From Aphanomyces cochlioides (Eukaryota > Oomycota > Saprolegniomycetes > Saprolegniales > Verrucalvaceae), in the NCBI GenBank assembly GCA_019828595.1, contig JAHQRK010000002.1:3782001-3846000 (forward strand): a DNA stretch of 64,000 nucleotides. The letters are read 5' to 3'. This document shows, piece after piece, positions 1-10,074 of the stretch. Each line of letters opens with the position of its first letter. The first letter of the stretch is position 1. The notes beneath the pieces are model-generated. The model was not told the DNA's origin and searched no databases. It worked only from the letters and a program-made list of their open reading frames with translations. Position numbers and translations under genes: made by a program.

Positions 1-1
1 T

Positions 2-991
2 ACCGCGCCATGGTACGTCTTTGTCTTGCTCTCATTCACGACATTTTGCTCGACGTTTCTTTCGACATACTCGTTGCGATACGTGTCGTATATCTTTCGC
101 GTGCTTGGAAAGACGTGCAAGCCGATTCCAATCATGATGATTGGTCTCCTCTTGGGCAAACGCTACCCGTTGCGCAAGTACATCAGTGTGGCCTTGGTCA
201 CAATCGGGGCCATCCTCTTTTTCATTTACCAGTCGAAGACGTCACACAAGCACGTTGAACCCCAGAACAACTCGACAGCAGCTCTCCATGTCGACACGGC
301 CTACACAGTTCCCCACGCTAAGATTGGTGCTCTACTTTTGCTCATCTCGCTCTTCTTTGACGGCGCCACGGGAGCACTCGAGGAGAAATACATGACGCAG
401 TACCAAATGGGTGCTTTTACAATGATGCACAAGATCAATGTCGTCTCGGCAGCGTTTGCGCTTGGCTTGATCTTGGCTACGTCTCAAGAAGAAACGTTGT
501 TTCACATGGTCGACAACTTGTCAGTTAGCCGCGATCTTTTGCTGCTCGGTATCTCGGGTGGGTTTGGTCAAATGTTCATCTTTCTCATGATTTCGCGCTT
601 TGGAGCCCTCATGACGAGCGTAGCTGGCACAGCGCGCAAGATTTTGACGCTCTGCGTGTCCATTCTGGCCTTTGGCCACGTCCTGACGTCCATGCAGTAT
701 CTTGGGCTTGGCATTGCTGTCGCAGGCATGTGTATCAACTTATTGCGGGGATCCAAACCACCGCCTCCGAAAGTTGAAGAGGACGAGGAAGCCAAAGGCC
801 TGCTGCAAGTCGACGACGATGACGACAGTAGCAGCCATGAAGGCGACGACGAAGAAATCTACGAAAACAAGCTGCCCGATGAGCCTCCGAACGCCGTTGT
901 GTTCCATGATGTTCGAGAAAGCCTCGTTGCCAAAGAAGACGACTACGGCATGGCTATTGACATAGCCTTCCGTGCCACAACTGCTGTCTAA
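2..991 (+). CDS. SLC35B1: SLC35B1-type nucleotide/nucleotide-sugar transporter, 5' truncated by window edge
   Basis: The frame is open from base 2, so the gene starts upstream of the window; 329 codons and a TAA stop are visible. The text KPIPIMM followed by a KRYPLRKY-type motif, then the block with SLFFDGATGALEEKY, and later ISRFGALMTSVAGTARKILT, match the SLC35B1 branch of the drug/metabolite transporter superfamily. These are multi-pass ER carriers (UDP-sugar or ATP/ADP exchange in the human homologue). About seven hydrophobic segments are visible, and the first two or three expected helices lie outside the window. The C-terminal tail of about 90 residues is acidic and hydrophilic and so probably cytosolic. 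It is longer than in the animal protein and lacks a clear KKxx retrieval signal. The gene converges with the membrane-protein gene at 1011-1916, leaving only 19 bp between stops. The substrate cannot be told from sequence. Confidence 0.82.
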   Translation, partial: TAPWYVFVLLSFTTFCSTFLSTYSLRYVSYIFRVLGKTCKPIPIMMIGLLLGKRYPLRKYISVALVTIGAILFFIYQSKTSHKHVEPQNNSTAALHVDTAYTVPHAKIGALLLLISLFFDGATGALEEKYMTQYQMGAFTMMHKINVVSAAFALGLILATSQEETLFHMVDNLSVSRDLLLLGISGGFGQMFIFLMISRFGALMTSVAGTARKILTLCVSILAFGHVLTSMQYLGLGIAVAGMCINLLRGSKPPPPKVEEDEEAKGLLQVDDDDDSSSHEGDDEEIYENKLPDEPPNAVVFHDVRESLVAKEDDYGMAIDIAFRATTAV

Positions 992-1010
992 CTTGGAGTA
1001 TTTATTTACT

Positions 1011-1916
1011 TTAACATGCATCGCTGCTTGACGTAGCTCCATAAGTCGTTGGCACTGGCAATGAGTTCGCGAGGGAAATCGATGGACCACGCCACCATTT
1101 GTGCAACACGAGGAAGCAAAAGAGTCCTCCAAAGACGAACGCACCGACGGTGGCCATGACTTCGAGGGCATAATGCTCGCCATAGCGCACGACGTCGCTT
1201 GAGACGTAGATCCACTTGTCGGCGCGGTTCTTGGATGCAATGCCAAACAAAGTCCACAACGCGACGCATGCAAACGGCACGTCGCCAGTGCCAATCAGGA
1301 TAATGCTGTTGGCCAAGACCCACATGCCGCACCAAAAAATGTAGATGGCCATTTCATGGATGCCCCAATTTTCAATCAGGATGTTGAGCGCAATTGTTGA
1401 TGCGGCGCACACCCACGCCCAGTAGATCGTGAAAGGGACGCGAATGCACCAAAAGTCGACTCGGGACGTCGACGGAAAGACGTGGCCTGCGTTGGAGCTG
1501 GCCAAAATCGACGTGATAAGGATTGGTTCAATGTTGTCTTCGACGTACAAATACGCGCCAAAGAGAACGAGCCAGCTCACAAAGATGGGTACAAATGACC
1601 AGCTCGTGTAGCCAGCCACAAACATCTCCATCCACAGCGTCGATCCAATGGAGCTGACCAAGAAGAAGCCGTAGAGGAGTTGAATGCGCGGCAACGTTTC
1701 ACTTGGACGAATCCACTCCTTGACGAGAAAAACAAGCATCCACGTGTAAATGATTCCCCAGATCGCAAAACTTCCATCGGCAGGCGTGAGAAGATTGGGC
1801 AAGTCGTGGGCAGCTTTTTGAATGTCCTTGGAGATCGTATGCACGGCACTGCGCCACATAAAGACAGCATACGCCAGCGTCATGCCCACCCGCCATGCCT
1901 TGGTCGTGTCCATCAT
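1011..1916 (-). CDS. TspO/MBR-like (tryptophan-rich sensory protein-like) multi-pass membrane protein
   Basis: Single-exon ORF of 301 codons starting at a double ATG (1916). It is strongly hydrophobic with about eight to nine predicted membrane segments. The motif TPADGSFAIWGIIYTW near residues 43-58, and RVPFTIYWAW in the middle of the protein, resemble the larger TspO/MBR-related family (consensus 'TPAG.AFSIWG.IY' and 'RLPF..Y..W'). Members bind tetrapyrroles or sterol-like ligands in bacteria and plastids, but the role in oomycetes is unknown and no ligand can be inferred here. The C-terminal tail is short and hydrophilic. The gene is convergent with the SLC35B1-like gene. Upstream is 130 bp of unassigned sequence, then the Copia element. 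The family call rests on short motifs and general architecture, so it is moderate. Confidence 0.55.
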   Translation of the reverse strand: MMDTTKAWRVGMTLAYAVFMWRSAVHTISKDIQKAAHDLPNLLTPADGSFAIWGIIYTWMLVFLVKEWIRPSETLPRIQLLYGFFLVSSIGSTLWMEMFVAGYTSWSFVPIFVSWLVLFGAYLYVEDNIEPILITSILASSNAGHVFPSTSRVDFWCIRVPFTIYWAWVCAASTIALNILIENWGIHEMAIYIFWCGMWVLANSIILIGTGDVPFACVALWTLFGIASKNRADKWIYVSSDVVRYGEHYALEVMATVGAFVFGGLFCFLVLHKWWRGPSISLANSLPVPTTYGATSSSDAC

Positions 1917-2046
1917 ATACAGTATTCCTCCAGCGGCAAAAGTTGAAATGTTGAATTTGGAAAAAAGTGGAGCTGTGCAAAGAACCTACCCCTGCACCCC
2001 TAAACATAGAATTTTAACACCACATCAAACGTCAAGCTGCACTTTC

Positions 2047-2400
2047 TGTCAGAAATGATATTGGAGATTCATTCTTATTTTATTACATGGTTTCGGCAAC
2101 GAAAATATAATGTATTCAAGTTATAATTTAAAGTGTATTCTATGAAGAGGAGTCCGACTCCTTCAAAGTAACAATAGTAACAAGGTCATCAACCAATCAT
2201 ATTTAATCTAACATTTGTTACATTATCATATGTTGATTGTTGGTTATGCTTCACGGCGTGCATCAGCTATGATGTGAAGAGGAATGCTCACTACTCAATT
2301 TGCTTCCTCGGAACTGAGCTCCTTCTAGCTCTACGTATTGTGTATACCCTTCTCTATTGCTTGCTTTCTGCGTGTGTGTGATTGTTACAGTATATTTGTT
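2047..2400 (+). repeat. 5' LTR of the Copia element (right edge approximate)
   Basis: Begins TGTCAGAAATGATA, identical to the start of the 3' LTR fragment at 9997. Relative to that fragment, this copy lacks about 24 bp between two GATA words, which looks like a slippage deletion. The 3' edge is not marked by a clear TG..CA end or a primer-binding site, so it is placed just before the gag ATG at 2410. No coding content. Confidence 0.6.
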
Positions 2401-2409
2401 ATTTCAAGT

Positions 2410-2543
2410 ATGACTATTCCTGCTTCTTCTTCTGTGAAACAATCTCTTCCTGCGGACTTGGCTCTTCTGGCATTTGACGGAAAGAAGGCCTCGTTTCGTG
2501 TTTGGTCCCAAGGTTTCATTAGTTATCTAGAGGGACTTACAGC
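2410..2543 (+). pseudogene. Copia gag, 5' fragment
   Basis: An ATG at 2410 opens a frame with LLAFDGKKASFRVW, the start of a UBN2-type Copia gag ('F.G..F..W'). The frame runs into the 23-bp inverted repeat of the pogo-like element at 2544 and closes a few codons later. The rest of gag resumes near 5403 after the nested insertions. About 30 bp at 3963-3992, between the two nested elements, may be displaced gag sequence. Confidence 0.6.
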
Positions 2544-3962
2544 GATCTGGGAAATATAAGACCAGCGGCGGCTCTTCGGTGATTGGTCAGTTTCAAACTC
2601 AAGTTGAAGTCATGGCCCTGTGAAATATGTTACCCTATTAAATTATATATTGGTGTCGTCTCAAGAACAAGAACTTTGTATTTAAAGCTATAATTAAAGT
2701 TTATGCACAGTGAAAGTAACTAGAATACCTACGATATTGCAAAATGCCATGCATTCAATGAAAAGTCACAGCAGTCATAGATAAAGTGAAAACCTCTATA
2801 ATTTAATATTTACTATCTTGTCAACAACAAATAGTGTTGGACAACGCAATTCAGATCTAAATAGTGTTAAATAGTGTAAATGTGTCATTATTACCTCATC
2901 AAATCTTTTAAGTAGTATTTCCATCCATCACTGTCCATCCAAGCATTCTTTTGGACGAAGTAAGCATGCTCTTTGGGATATTCTTGCAGTTCCTCTTGTT
3001 CAATGTATCCTCCCTTTTCGCCCTTGATTATAAACAGTATAGGAAGTTTTTCACCTGTAAATAGTGTTAGATATATTCTATCTAATCACACTAAATTTTA
3101 CCGTTACTGCGGGCAGAAAGCACCGCTGTCAGTCTTGATGACGACTTTTCACTCGACTCCAGTGAGGAGTCTTGACCAATTTGAGTCCACAGGTATCGAG
3201 GAGGGGTATCGTAGTAGATACCGGTTTCATCTACATTCACAATGTTCTCACTCGAAATATACCTATATTGGTTCCAAAAATCGGAACAAAATTTGTCCTT
3301 CACCCTTTTCAGTTCTTCTCGTGACAACGGGCATGATGACGGCGTTGCACGTCGCCACGAGAAGTTATTTCGCAGAGCGAAATCACGACACAGAGACCCT
3401 ACATTTTTGTAGGGATCTCCAACACACTCACATGACGTGATCTAGTTGTGCAACCACTCTGAGTGGTGTGTCTTCAGATACTGCACCATGTGAAAGGTGC
3501 TCAGAGGACGTCGTTTTTGTCGTAAGAACTCCATGAAATGGAGAAGATTCTATTGTTATTAAGAAGAGTAAAGTATGATATATTTATTATGCTTACTTGA
3601 GGCTGTGGAAGAATACACGGTCTCCCCGCACCAGGGGACCTTTTCGCTTGGGCTTGAAGGGATTTCAACGCTGTCGCGTCCCATTTTCGTATAGTTTCGT
3701 TTGAGATTCCAATTCTCGCAACAACAGCCTGCATGCCTTCTTCTTCAACGGCACGAAGAATCTTGAGTTTGTATGACGCCGTGTAAGAGCGTCGTAGCTT
3801 ACTCAGGCCTTGGTGCTTGTCTGACATCACGTTTGTCACTTTATGGCCATGAAATGATGGCTGGCATCCTGCCAATTATATTTCCTGTTATAATTTATAA
3901 TATCAATTATGAAGGTTCTATTGTAGGGTAGGGTTAGTTGCTGGTCTTATATTTCCCAGATC
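2544..3962 (-). mobile_element. pogo/Tigger-like DNA transposon (Tc1/mariner superfamily) nested in gag
   Basis: Perfect 23-bp terminal inverted repeats at 2544-2566 (GATCTGGGAAATATAAGACC...) and 3940-3962 bound a 1.42 kb segment that contains a minus-strand transposase with an N-terminal HTH and a DDE domain. Weaker inverted similarity continues about 30 bp outwards on both sides, so the true TIR may be longer. A TA target duplication is not obvious. The insertion interrupts Copia gag. Confidence 0.7.
2894..3827 (-). pseudogene. pogo-like transposase (HTH + DDE_1 domain), truncated
   Basis: An ATG at 3827 opens a helix-turn-helix segment (YTASYKLKILRAVEEEG, ISNETIRKWD), as in pogo/CENP-B-type DNA-binding domains. 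The downstream minus-strand segment 3327-3091 reads NIVNVDETGIYYDTPP and LTAVLSARSNG, the region of the first catalytic Asp. After a probable 48-nt intron the frame continues with LPILFIIKG and NAWMDSDGWKYY (second Asp region) down to about 2894. Between 3500 and 3330 the frame is broken, and downstream of 2894 no catalytic third acidic block is readable. Likely inactive. Confidence 0.65.
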
Positions 3963-4159
3963 TCTGTACTCTAGAGATGACAGGAAACTGTCTTAGGCCC
4001 TGTTCGGTGATGAGATCAACTCAGGTTTTTGGGTCAAAACATATGGAAAAGATGCCAAAAACCAGGTTTTTGATGGTTACACCGAACACGAATTTTTGGG
4101 TTTTGGGGCATCGCTACAATGTCCCAAAGCCATTGCCCCACTGAAAACCTGATTTATTA

Positions 4160-4743
4160 CTACCTCCGATCCGTTTTAAGTGGACGCCACATGGTTTTTG
4201 TGGAATATTATTAATCTGAAAAGAACTGATTTCATTGGCTGAAAATATGAACTAATACTGTATAAACCAATGAACTGTTATAATCAATATTATTAAATGA
4301 CATTTATCACACATAGTAGAGAGACGATTTCTTTTAGTATGCATTTCTTTCTAAAACAAATAAGTTTAAGGCTTTATGGGACAAGAAGTTCTTTTGTTCT
4401 TACCGCAAACACTGTGACATGACGTTTTTGAAAAATAGGAAGCACAAATATCCGGATAGCGACTATAAGATCCGTATAACAAAGATTGGATGGTCAGATT
4501 ACTGTACCTGAAGACCATCAACAAAGACAGCGGGAGGAGCAAGCGAAGAGACAAGACTGCTTCATTGGTATCAGTAGCCAAAAGACAAGCAGAAGACTGG
4601 CAAATACTCTCAAATGTCCAGTCACTTGGGCAATCTCCTCCATCTCTATCCCTCTCATATATAATAATATTGCTTCCTGCAATTTTATGTGAATTTTTAT
4701 GTGCAAAACCATGTGGCGTCCACTTAAAACGGATCGGAGGTAG
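4160..4743. mobile_element. Stowaway-like MITE inside the Harbinger-like element
   Basis: About 39 bp at 4160-4198, beginning CTACCTCCGATCCG, is repeated as a perfect inverted copy ending at 4743. TA flanks both ends (4158-4159, 4744-4745). The CTxCCTCCG-type terminus and TA duplication fit the stowaway (Tc1/mariner-derived) class. The 584-bp interior has no convincing coding sequence. Because it lies wholly within the Harbinger-like element, it is the younger of the two. Confidence 0.78.
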
Positions 4744-4787
4744 TATTTCTACCTCTAGAGCAGTGAGCTGGGAGAGCCAGTGTGAGA

Positions 4788-5153
4788 TCATGAGGTTAGG
4801 TGAATACTACTGTCGTATCGTGTTTGACAATTGGCTTGTCGCCAGCGCAAACGATGGTTGTCAGCTTGGACGATGATGTCCTGATTGCTATGGTGTGTGG
4901 CTCTGCGTGCAACGCAATTTCGATCATAGAACAGGACGGTGACTCGGACGAAGAAGATTATCGTGACCAACGCTTCATTCGTCCTCAGTTCGCCTTCTTT
5001 GAGTTCCTCGATTGTGTTCATTCTTGTAAGAATTGTGTTCCATCCTGTTACTTTCATGGACTTTCCACCAGAGGCTACCTCTTCATAATGACGTAGGAAG
5101 GTTATGTCGATCGCTGTAGACCACTTCGCGGACGACGAGCCGCCGCCTTCCAT
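4788..5153 (-). CDS. Myb/SANT-like DNA-binding protein of the Harbinger-like element
   Basis: An ATG at 5153 opens about 121 codons. Residues 9-45 read KWSTAIDITFLRHYEEV...GWNTILTRMN, with the spaced Trp and hydrophobic pattern of the Myb/SANT-like domain carried as the second ORF of PIF/Harbinger transposons, where it helps transposase find the ends. The 3' part may be read-through beyond the original stop. No partner transposase gene is present in this copy. Expression is doubtful, and the call is by motif only. Confidence 0.45.
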   Translation of the reverse strand: MEGGGSSSAKWSTAIDITFLRHYEEVASGGKSMKVTGWNTILTRMNTIEELKEGELRTNEALVTIIFFVRVTVLFYDRNCVARRATHHSNQDIIVQADNHRLRWRQANCQTRYDSSIHLTS

Positions 5154-5402
5154 TGCTGCTTTGAAAACACGAGGCACTGCCGAGAACTTATATTAATCTA
5201 TTGTAAAGAGCTATAATTTTCAAGAGGATCTTGTCTCTTGCAGCAAAATCCTGTTCGATCTGCAACTCTGACTTTTTTCAAAAGACAACTGTAAATGCCC
5301 CAAAACGCATACTTTTCGTGAACTCGGAGTTGAAATATCACGTTTTTTCACCGAACAGGGCCTTAGGGAACCTAAAAACCACGAATCAAATACGAGGACT
5401 GG

Positions 5403-5912
5403 TTGACATGTGTGCCTCCTGTAGAATCTACTGGTAATGAGGTTCATGATCAGTGGCATGAATACAATAGAAAGAGAACCGAACAAAAGGTTCGATTTTA
5501 TCTCTTAGCTCTTCTTCCTAAGTCTTTCGTTCAACAATTACGAGATACGACTGACTCAAAGACTCGTGTGCATGAGGTGTGGGCTGAGGTGAATCGGCGA
5601 TACGGGATTTCTAACGTATCTGCTGTTACTAATTACATGGGACAAATAGTCAAAATAGCTCAAAAACCATTTGACAATATTCAGTCATGGTTTGGTGAGA
5701 TGAAGTCCCTAAAGAATTTGATCAATGCACAGTCGCAACAGCACTTGGGACGAGATAGTGTAATTGATGATATGCTTATTTATTTGGCATTGAATGAATT
5801 ACCTTCTCAATTTTATGGTGCACAGATTAAATATGACTCTTCTTTCACCTTGTCTGATGTTGAGACAAAATTGGTGGGTGTTTTCGGTCAAAAGGAAAAT
5901 CGGCTATTTTGA
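5403..5912 (+). pseudogene. Copia gag, central part (UBN2-type)
   Basis: The frame includes RKRTEQKVRFYLLALLPKSF, QLRDTTDSKTRVHEVWAEVN and a long stretch typical of Copia gag (gag-polypeptide of LTR copia type), the capsid precursor of the virus-like particle. It is entered from the Harbinger junction without its own start and ends in a frameshift near 5900, where the next frame (5794-6870) takes over. A stop separates it from sequence directly next to the Harbinger-like element, so the gene cannot be read through. Confidence 0.75.
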
Positions 5913-6870
5913 CCATGGGAGGTCAAAATCCAAGCAAGAAGTGCCTGTGAATAACGTCGGAAAATTGTCCAATCAGGGGCCAGGAAAGCGAAAAATTGTC
6001 AATATTTCGGCCAATCAAAACAAGCGACACGATGGCGGTCAAGGAAAAACCAACGCGCGTCCGACGCCTCAAGGAATGAAATGCTTCTACCGTGAAGGGA
6101 AGTACAATGTTGCTGGCCAAGACCATCCCAAGTGGAAGTGCCCCAAGCGGCAAGAGAACTTCAGCCGGGGATGGGCTCGATCCAACATGTATGAGAAGCC
6201 AAGGAAGATACAAGATTCGACACCCCGAGGACGGGACGCGACTCGTGAAGACGTGCCCTGTGGTGCCGTGACCACTCGAGAAGAGGTGCCGCTGCCACCT
6301 ATGGGCGATTCAAGAAGAGAAATCGAGCTACCCGATGATGACTCGACCAAGTCGATCGAAGAATTATTGTTCGACGACGACGACGAAATGGGTGACGATA
6401 TGATGCAATACTCTCCGGCTCTGGTTGCTGACACTACTGCAACTCCTAGAATGGAGACAGTGGCAGCTTCCATGAAGTCTCTCTCAGTTGAGCTGGATCA
6501 GGTAATTGCATCTCAATTTCCGCATTTGCTAACACTACGTTCAATGACTAGAAGTGAATGGGCACTCGATGGCGGATGCGGGCATCACATGACAGGAGAG
6601 GTACAATATCTAGTTAAATCTAATGTACACTCTGGTTTTGTGTTCAAATTTGGTGATGGGAAAGGTCTTCAGTGCACACATCTAGGCGTAGCGAAGCTTT
6701 GGTTTGATTCTCCCGAAGGAGTTCGACCATTCACATTCAAAAATGTAGCCTATGCGCCAGGAGCCAAAGCTAATATACTAAGTGAAAATCAATTGAAACG
6801 ATGTGGATATTACATAGCAGATAGTTCTTGTGGCATGTACAAGTACGTGTTTAAGGATAATGCACTATAG
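5794..6870 (+). pseudogene. Copia gag C-terminus and protease segment
   Basis: The frame overlaps the end of the gag segment, continues through a basic Gln/Lys-rich stretch with a decayed CCHC knuckle (CFYREGKYN...HPKWKCPK, missing one Cys), then an acidic linker. It reaches SEWALDGGCGHHMTG at 6549-6593, the aspartic protease motif whose usual D-S/T-G-A is here DGGC. A TAG stop at 6868-6870 separates it from the integrase frame. The altered catalytic triad and the stops indicate a dead copy. Confidence 0.75.
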
Positions 6871-6932
6871 TTGATTGCTAGCTGTATTAATGGAGCTTAT
6901 TACGTTAAGAGTATTCTATCAATGAACGCCAG

Positions 6933-8939
6933 ATGATATGCCATGCAGTTAAACATGGTCCGTCTCGTCAGACTGTGATATCTAATGTAGATCGAGCGCA
7001 TGCGCTGTTTCGTGAGTGGCATGTTAGACTAGGCCATGTGAACAGAGAGACTCTGGTTCGCATGTTGACTTCTGGGAAGATGAATGGTCTACCTAATGTA
7101 CATGTCGATAGTTTAAAGGATTTAAATGTGTTTTGTAAGACGTGTGTCCTTGCAAAGCACAAGCGAATGTCCTACAAACGCCTTGTTGGATCAAGACATT
7201 CTGATCCCTTGGCATCGCTCCACATGGACACATGTGGGCCTCTCAAACAAGCTGGATTGTATGGTACAATGAGCAATATTCACTATTACTGTTCAGTAAT
7301 TGACGATGCATCATCGTTTCGATGGGCATCATTGCATAGTACTAATGATACAATTCCAAATACCATAAAGGACTTTGTTAAATTTGTTCAAAGGCAAACA
7401 GACATGATCATTCGTCGTGTTAGAACCGACGGAGGCTCTGAATTTAACAATAAAACTCTTCTTAAATTCTACAAAGAGCTAGGAATAAAATATGAAAAAT
7501 CTAATCGATATTCACCAGAGGAGATCGGGTCGGCAGAGAGAGACCACCAGTCAAAGTTTGCTAAGGTTCGACGCATGTTACTAGATGCTAATATGAACGT
7601 TAAATGGTGGCCAGAGGCATTGATGTACGCTACGTACATTCAAAACCTCACACCTTCAAAGCGACTGAACTACAAGACACCGTATGAATTGGTTCATGGT
7701 GTCCTTCCTGATTTAGGTCGCATTCATATGTGGGGATGTGTCTGTTACGCACACATACCGCAAGAGCTTCGATCAGACAAGAAGCTCTCATCTAGGTCTA
7801 TTAAGTGTCGATTCCTAGGCATAGCAGAAGACTACAAAGGATACCGTCTATTAGATATTCATAACAACAAGTTTCTAATTGCACGTGATGTTACGTTTGA
7901 TCGAGGGTTCCTAGGAGATACTGTAACGAAAGTCTTCCACCATCAGGAACCTCGTCTAACTAGACGTGAAACCCATGCTATTGACTCGCTGCCTGGTCCA
8001 GCGGCAATGGGTTCAAATGTTCGTGATTGTGAGATTCGTGCTGCTGGTTGTGAGAGCCATGCCGCTGATTGTGAGAGCACTCACAACAATGACACCGACA
8101 TTGGACACACGTCACAAAGTACTCCTGTAGACGTACAGGATGAAAATCATTCAGACGTGGATGATCTTACTTCACATTCTAGATCTAATCGTAAAAGGAT
8201 AAAACAAGGTGACTTTCATAACGTGCACTTAAAGAAACCACGAGTTACTCGAGTTAGTGGGAGAACTTCAATGAAGGTTAGTCAAACTGACTCTCTAACC
8301 TCAACCCTTGACTCTCCAACCCAAACCCTTGAATCTCACACGAGATCACAACGACAAAATCGTCGTCTCCCTAGTCGCTTTAACGACTATGCATGTAATA
8401 ATGCGATCACTCGATCAGGCCATCCGAGAACCGAGTCACTAGAATTGAATGAATTATTAAATTTACTTCATACTGGATTGCGTTCAATAACAGAATCCAA
8501 CCAGTACTCGGTTAATGTTGGAGATGTGCAGTCCATTCCATCTACACATTCAAAAATACCAGTACCTCGATCTCTGCATGAGGCCCTATCGGGACCTCAT
8601 CGAGCTCAATGGCGTCAAGCCATTGATGATGAATATCAGTCGCTAATTGATAATAAAACCTGGACTTTAACTGAACTCCCTCCTGGCAGAAAGGCTATAC
8701 CATGTCATTGGGTATTCACAGTTAAATACCACTCCAATGGGACAATCGAACGCTTTAAAGCTCGACTTGTTGCACAAGGATGCCATCAGGAGTTTGGCGT
8801 CGATTGTGATGAAGTCTGTGCACCTGTTGCTCGCTTTGAGTCACTCAGACTTGTCCTAGCACTAGGTGTCATTCATGAACGATGCAGTAAAGAATACTGC
8901 ATGTTCAAAAAGTGGGAGATAGTATGGATCAATGGCTAA
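6933..8939 (+). pseudogene. Copia integrase and N-terminal reverse transcriptase segment
   Basis: A 668-codon frame contains the GAG_pre-integrase zinc finger (HVRLGH ... CKTCVLAK, an HHCC pattern). The integrase core carries catalytic acids in LHMDTCGP, RTDGGSEFNN and PEEIGSAERDHQ. A low-complexity linker follows, then the start of RT (WRQAIDDEYQSL, NKTWTL, HWVFTVKYHSNG, FKARLVAQG). After VIHERC (about 8883) the expected MDVKTAFLNG core of RT is absent and the frame jumps to the SKEYCMF.KW region, an internal deletion. Integrase itself looks intact. Confidence 0.85.
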
Positions 8940-9280
8940 TCGTAGTCGTTTATGTTGATGACCTCACAATTCTATCAAGGAGCTCGACGTTAGTTGATAA
9001 GCTCCAATGTGAGTTGTGCAAAAGGTTCAAAATGAAAGATTTAGGCGATTTAAATTACATCCTCAAGTTTAGAATTGAGAGAATTCTAAGTCTAAAAACA
9101 ATGACTATGTCACAAGAAAAGTATATCCTCGACTTACTTGAGAAGTATAACATGGCTAACTGCAAACCAGCCCAACCTCCGCAGCTAGTGGGAGTAGAAC
9201 TGTTTCCTGAAACATCTCTCTCTCCTACTGAGATAGCGAATCAACCATATGACTGTAGAGGGTTAGTGGGTTCTCTATAA
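8912..9280 (+). pseudogene. Copia reverse transcriptase C-terminal segment
   Basis: The frame holds WLIVVVYVDDLTILSR with the YVDD catalytic box and the following KFKMKDLGDLNYIL-type block (here RFKMKDLGDLNYIL). It is out of frame with the upstream RT half and ends at TAA (9278-9280) just before the RGTRPDIANAV block. Together with the upstream deletion, RT cannot be active. Confidence 0.85.
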
Positions 9281-9319
9281 TATTTAGTTAGAGGCACACG
9301 GCCAGACATAGCAAACGCT

Positions 9320-9946
9320 GTGCGATCTCTTAGTAAGTTCCTATCATGTTATAACAAACTGCATTGGGAAGCAGCCCTGACAGTACTAAGATACTTGAAA
9401 GGGACGTCCACATATGGACTTCTTATAGATGGAAACCACGCCGGAGTTTCGTTAGAAGTCTATACGGATGCGAGTTTCGCGACTCAACATAAAGAGCGTA
9501 AGTCAGTAACAGGTTATTTAATTATAATAGCCGGTGTCTGTATATCTTGGTACAGCTCTAAGCAAGCATGTGTGTCAGTCTCGACGACTGAGTCGGAATT
9601 GGTCGCTCTAAGCGAGGGCATTAAGGAAAGCGAATGGGTCTGTCACCTACTCAGTGAGATGGGATTCAAACCATCTGGACCAGTTGTAGTCTGGTGCGAC
9701 AACACTGCAGCGATAGACATAGTCCATAATCCTGGAAATCACAAAGCCAGCAAACATATCGAAACTAGATATTTATTTGCAAGAGACTTAGTTGAAAAGG
9801 ATAGAATCAAAGTCAAATACTGCAAGACAGAGGAAATGCTTGCAGATATCCTAACTAAGGCACTGCCAGTGAAGCAATTCCAATTCCTGCGTGATGCAAT
9901 GGGTGTGCGAGATCTGTCCCCTTTAAACGACAAACAGCACAATTAA
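9320..9946 (+). pseudogene. Copia RNase H segment
   Basis: 208 codons containing HWEAALTVLRYLKGT, VYTDASFAT, SVTGYLI, STTESELVALSEGIKE and VWCDNTAAIDI. These include the acidic catalytic residues of Copia RNase HI (D, E, D) and the terminal HIETRYLFARD block. It ends shortly before the 3' LTR start at 9997. Apart from the missing joined frame with RT, the domain looks complete. Confidence 0.85.
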
Positions 9947-9996
9947 CAGCAGAATTGGGGTTAGGTAATGGAGTCTCCTCACTCTTCAAGTGGGAG

Positions 9997-10045
9997 TGTC
10001 AGAAATGATAGTATATCCGGACTTTGTACGGATATTGGAGATTCA
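9997..10045 (+). repeat. 3' LTR of Copia, truncated by the Helitron array
   Basis: Starts TGTCAGAAATGATA after the purine-rich tract near 9985-9996 and stops after GGAGATTCA, exactly where unit 1 of the Helitron array begins (TC at 10046). The 5' LTR continues GGAGATTCA-TTCTT at the same point, so the insertion site was A|T, as expected for Helitrons. Confidence 0.8.
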
Positions 10046-10074
10046 TCTATTACTTAAGGCTCTAACGCAACACG

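Larger units (their letters stand above)
3996..5362. mobile_element. PIF/Harbinger-like element with TTA target duplication, nested in gag
   Basis: Terminal inverted repeats GGCCCTGTTCGGTGA (3996-4010) and its complement (5348-5362) are flanked by TTA at 3993-3995 and 5363-5365, the 3-bp duplication typical of PIF/Harbinger. The interior holds a minus-strand Myb/SANT-like ORF, which Harbinger elements carry, but no DDE transposase. It also holds a later stowaway-like MITE (4160-4743). Non-autonomous. Confidence 0.72.
2047..10045 (+). mobile_element. Degenerate Ty1/Copia LTR retrotransposon carrying nested DNA transposons
   Basis: The left end starts TGTCAGAAATGATA (2047), and the same word recurs at 9997 just after a purine-rich tract, marking the 5' and 3' LTR starts. 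Gag, protease, integrase, reverse transcriptase and RNase H segments occur in the Copia order (integrase before RT) on the plus strand. The element is dead. Gag is interrupted by a pogo-like and a Harbinger-like insertion, there are several frameshifts and stops, the protease active site reads DGGC, and a block of the RT core is missing. The 3' LTR is cut after 49 bp by the Helitron array. The right-hand LTR remainder was not found downstream, so the true right end and the target-site duplication cannot be given. Confidence 0.9.
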
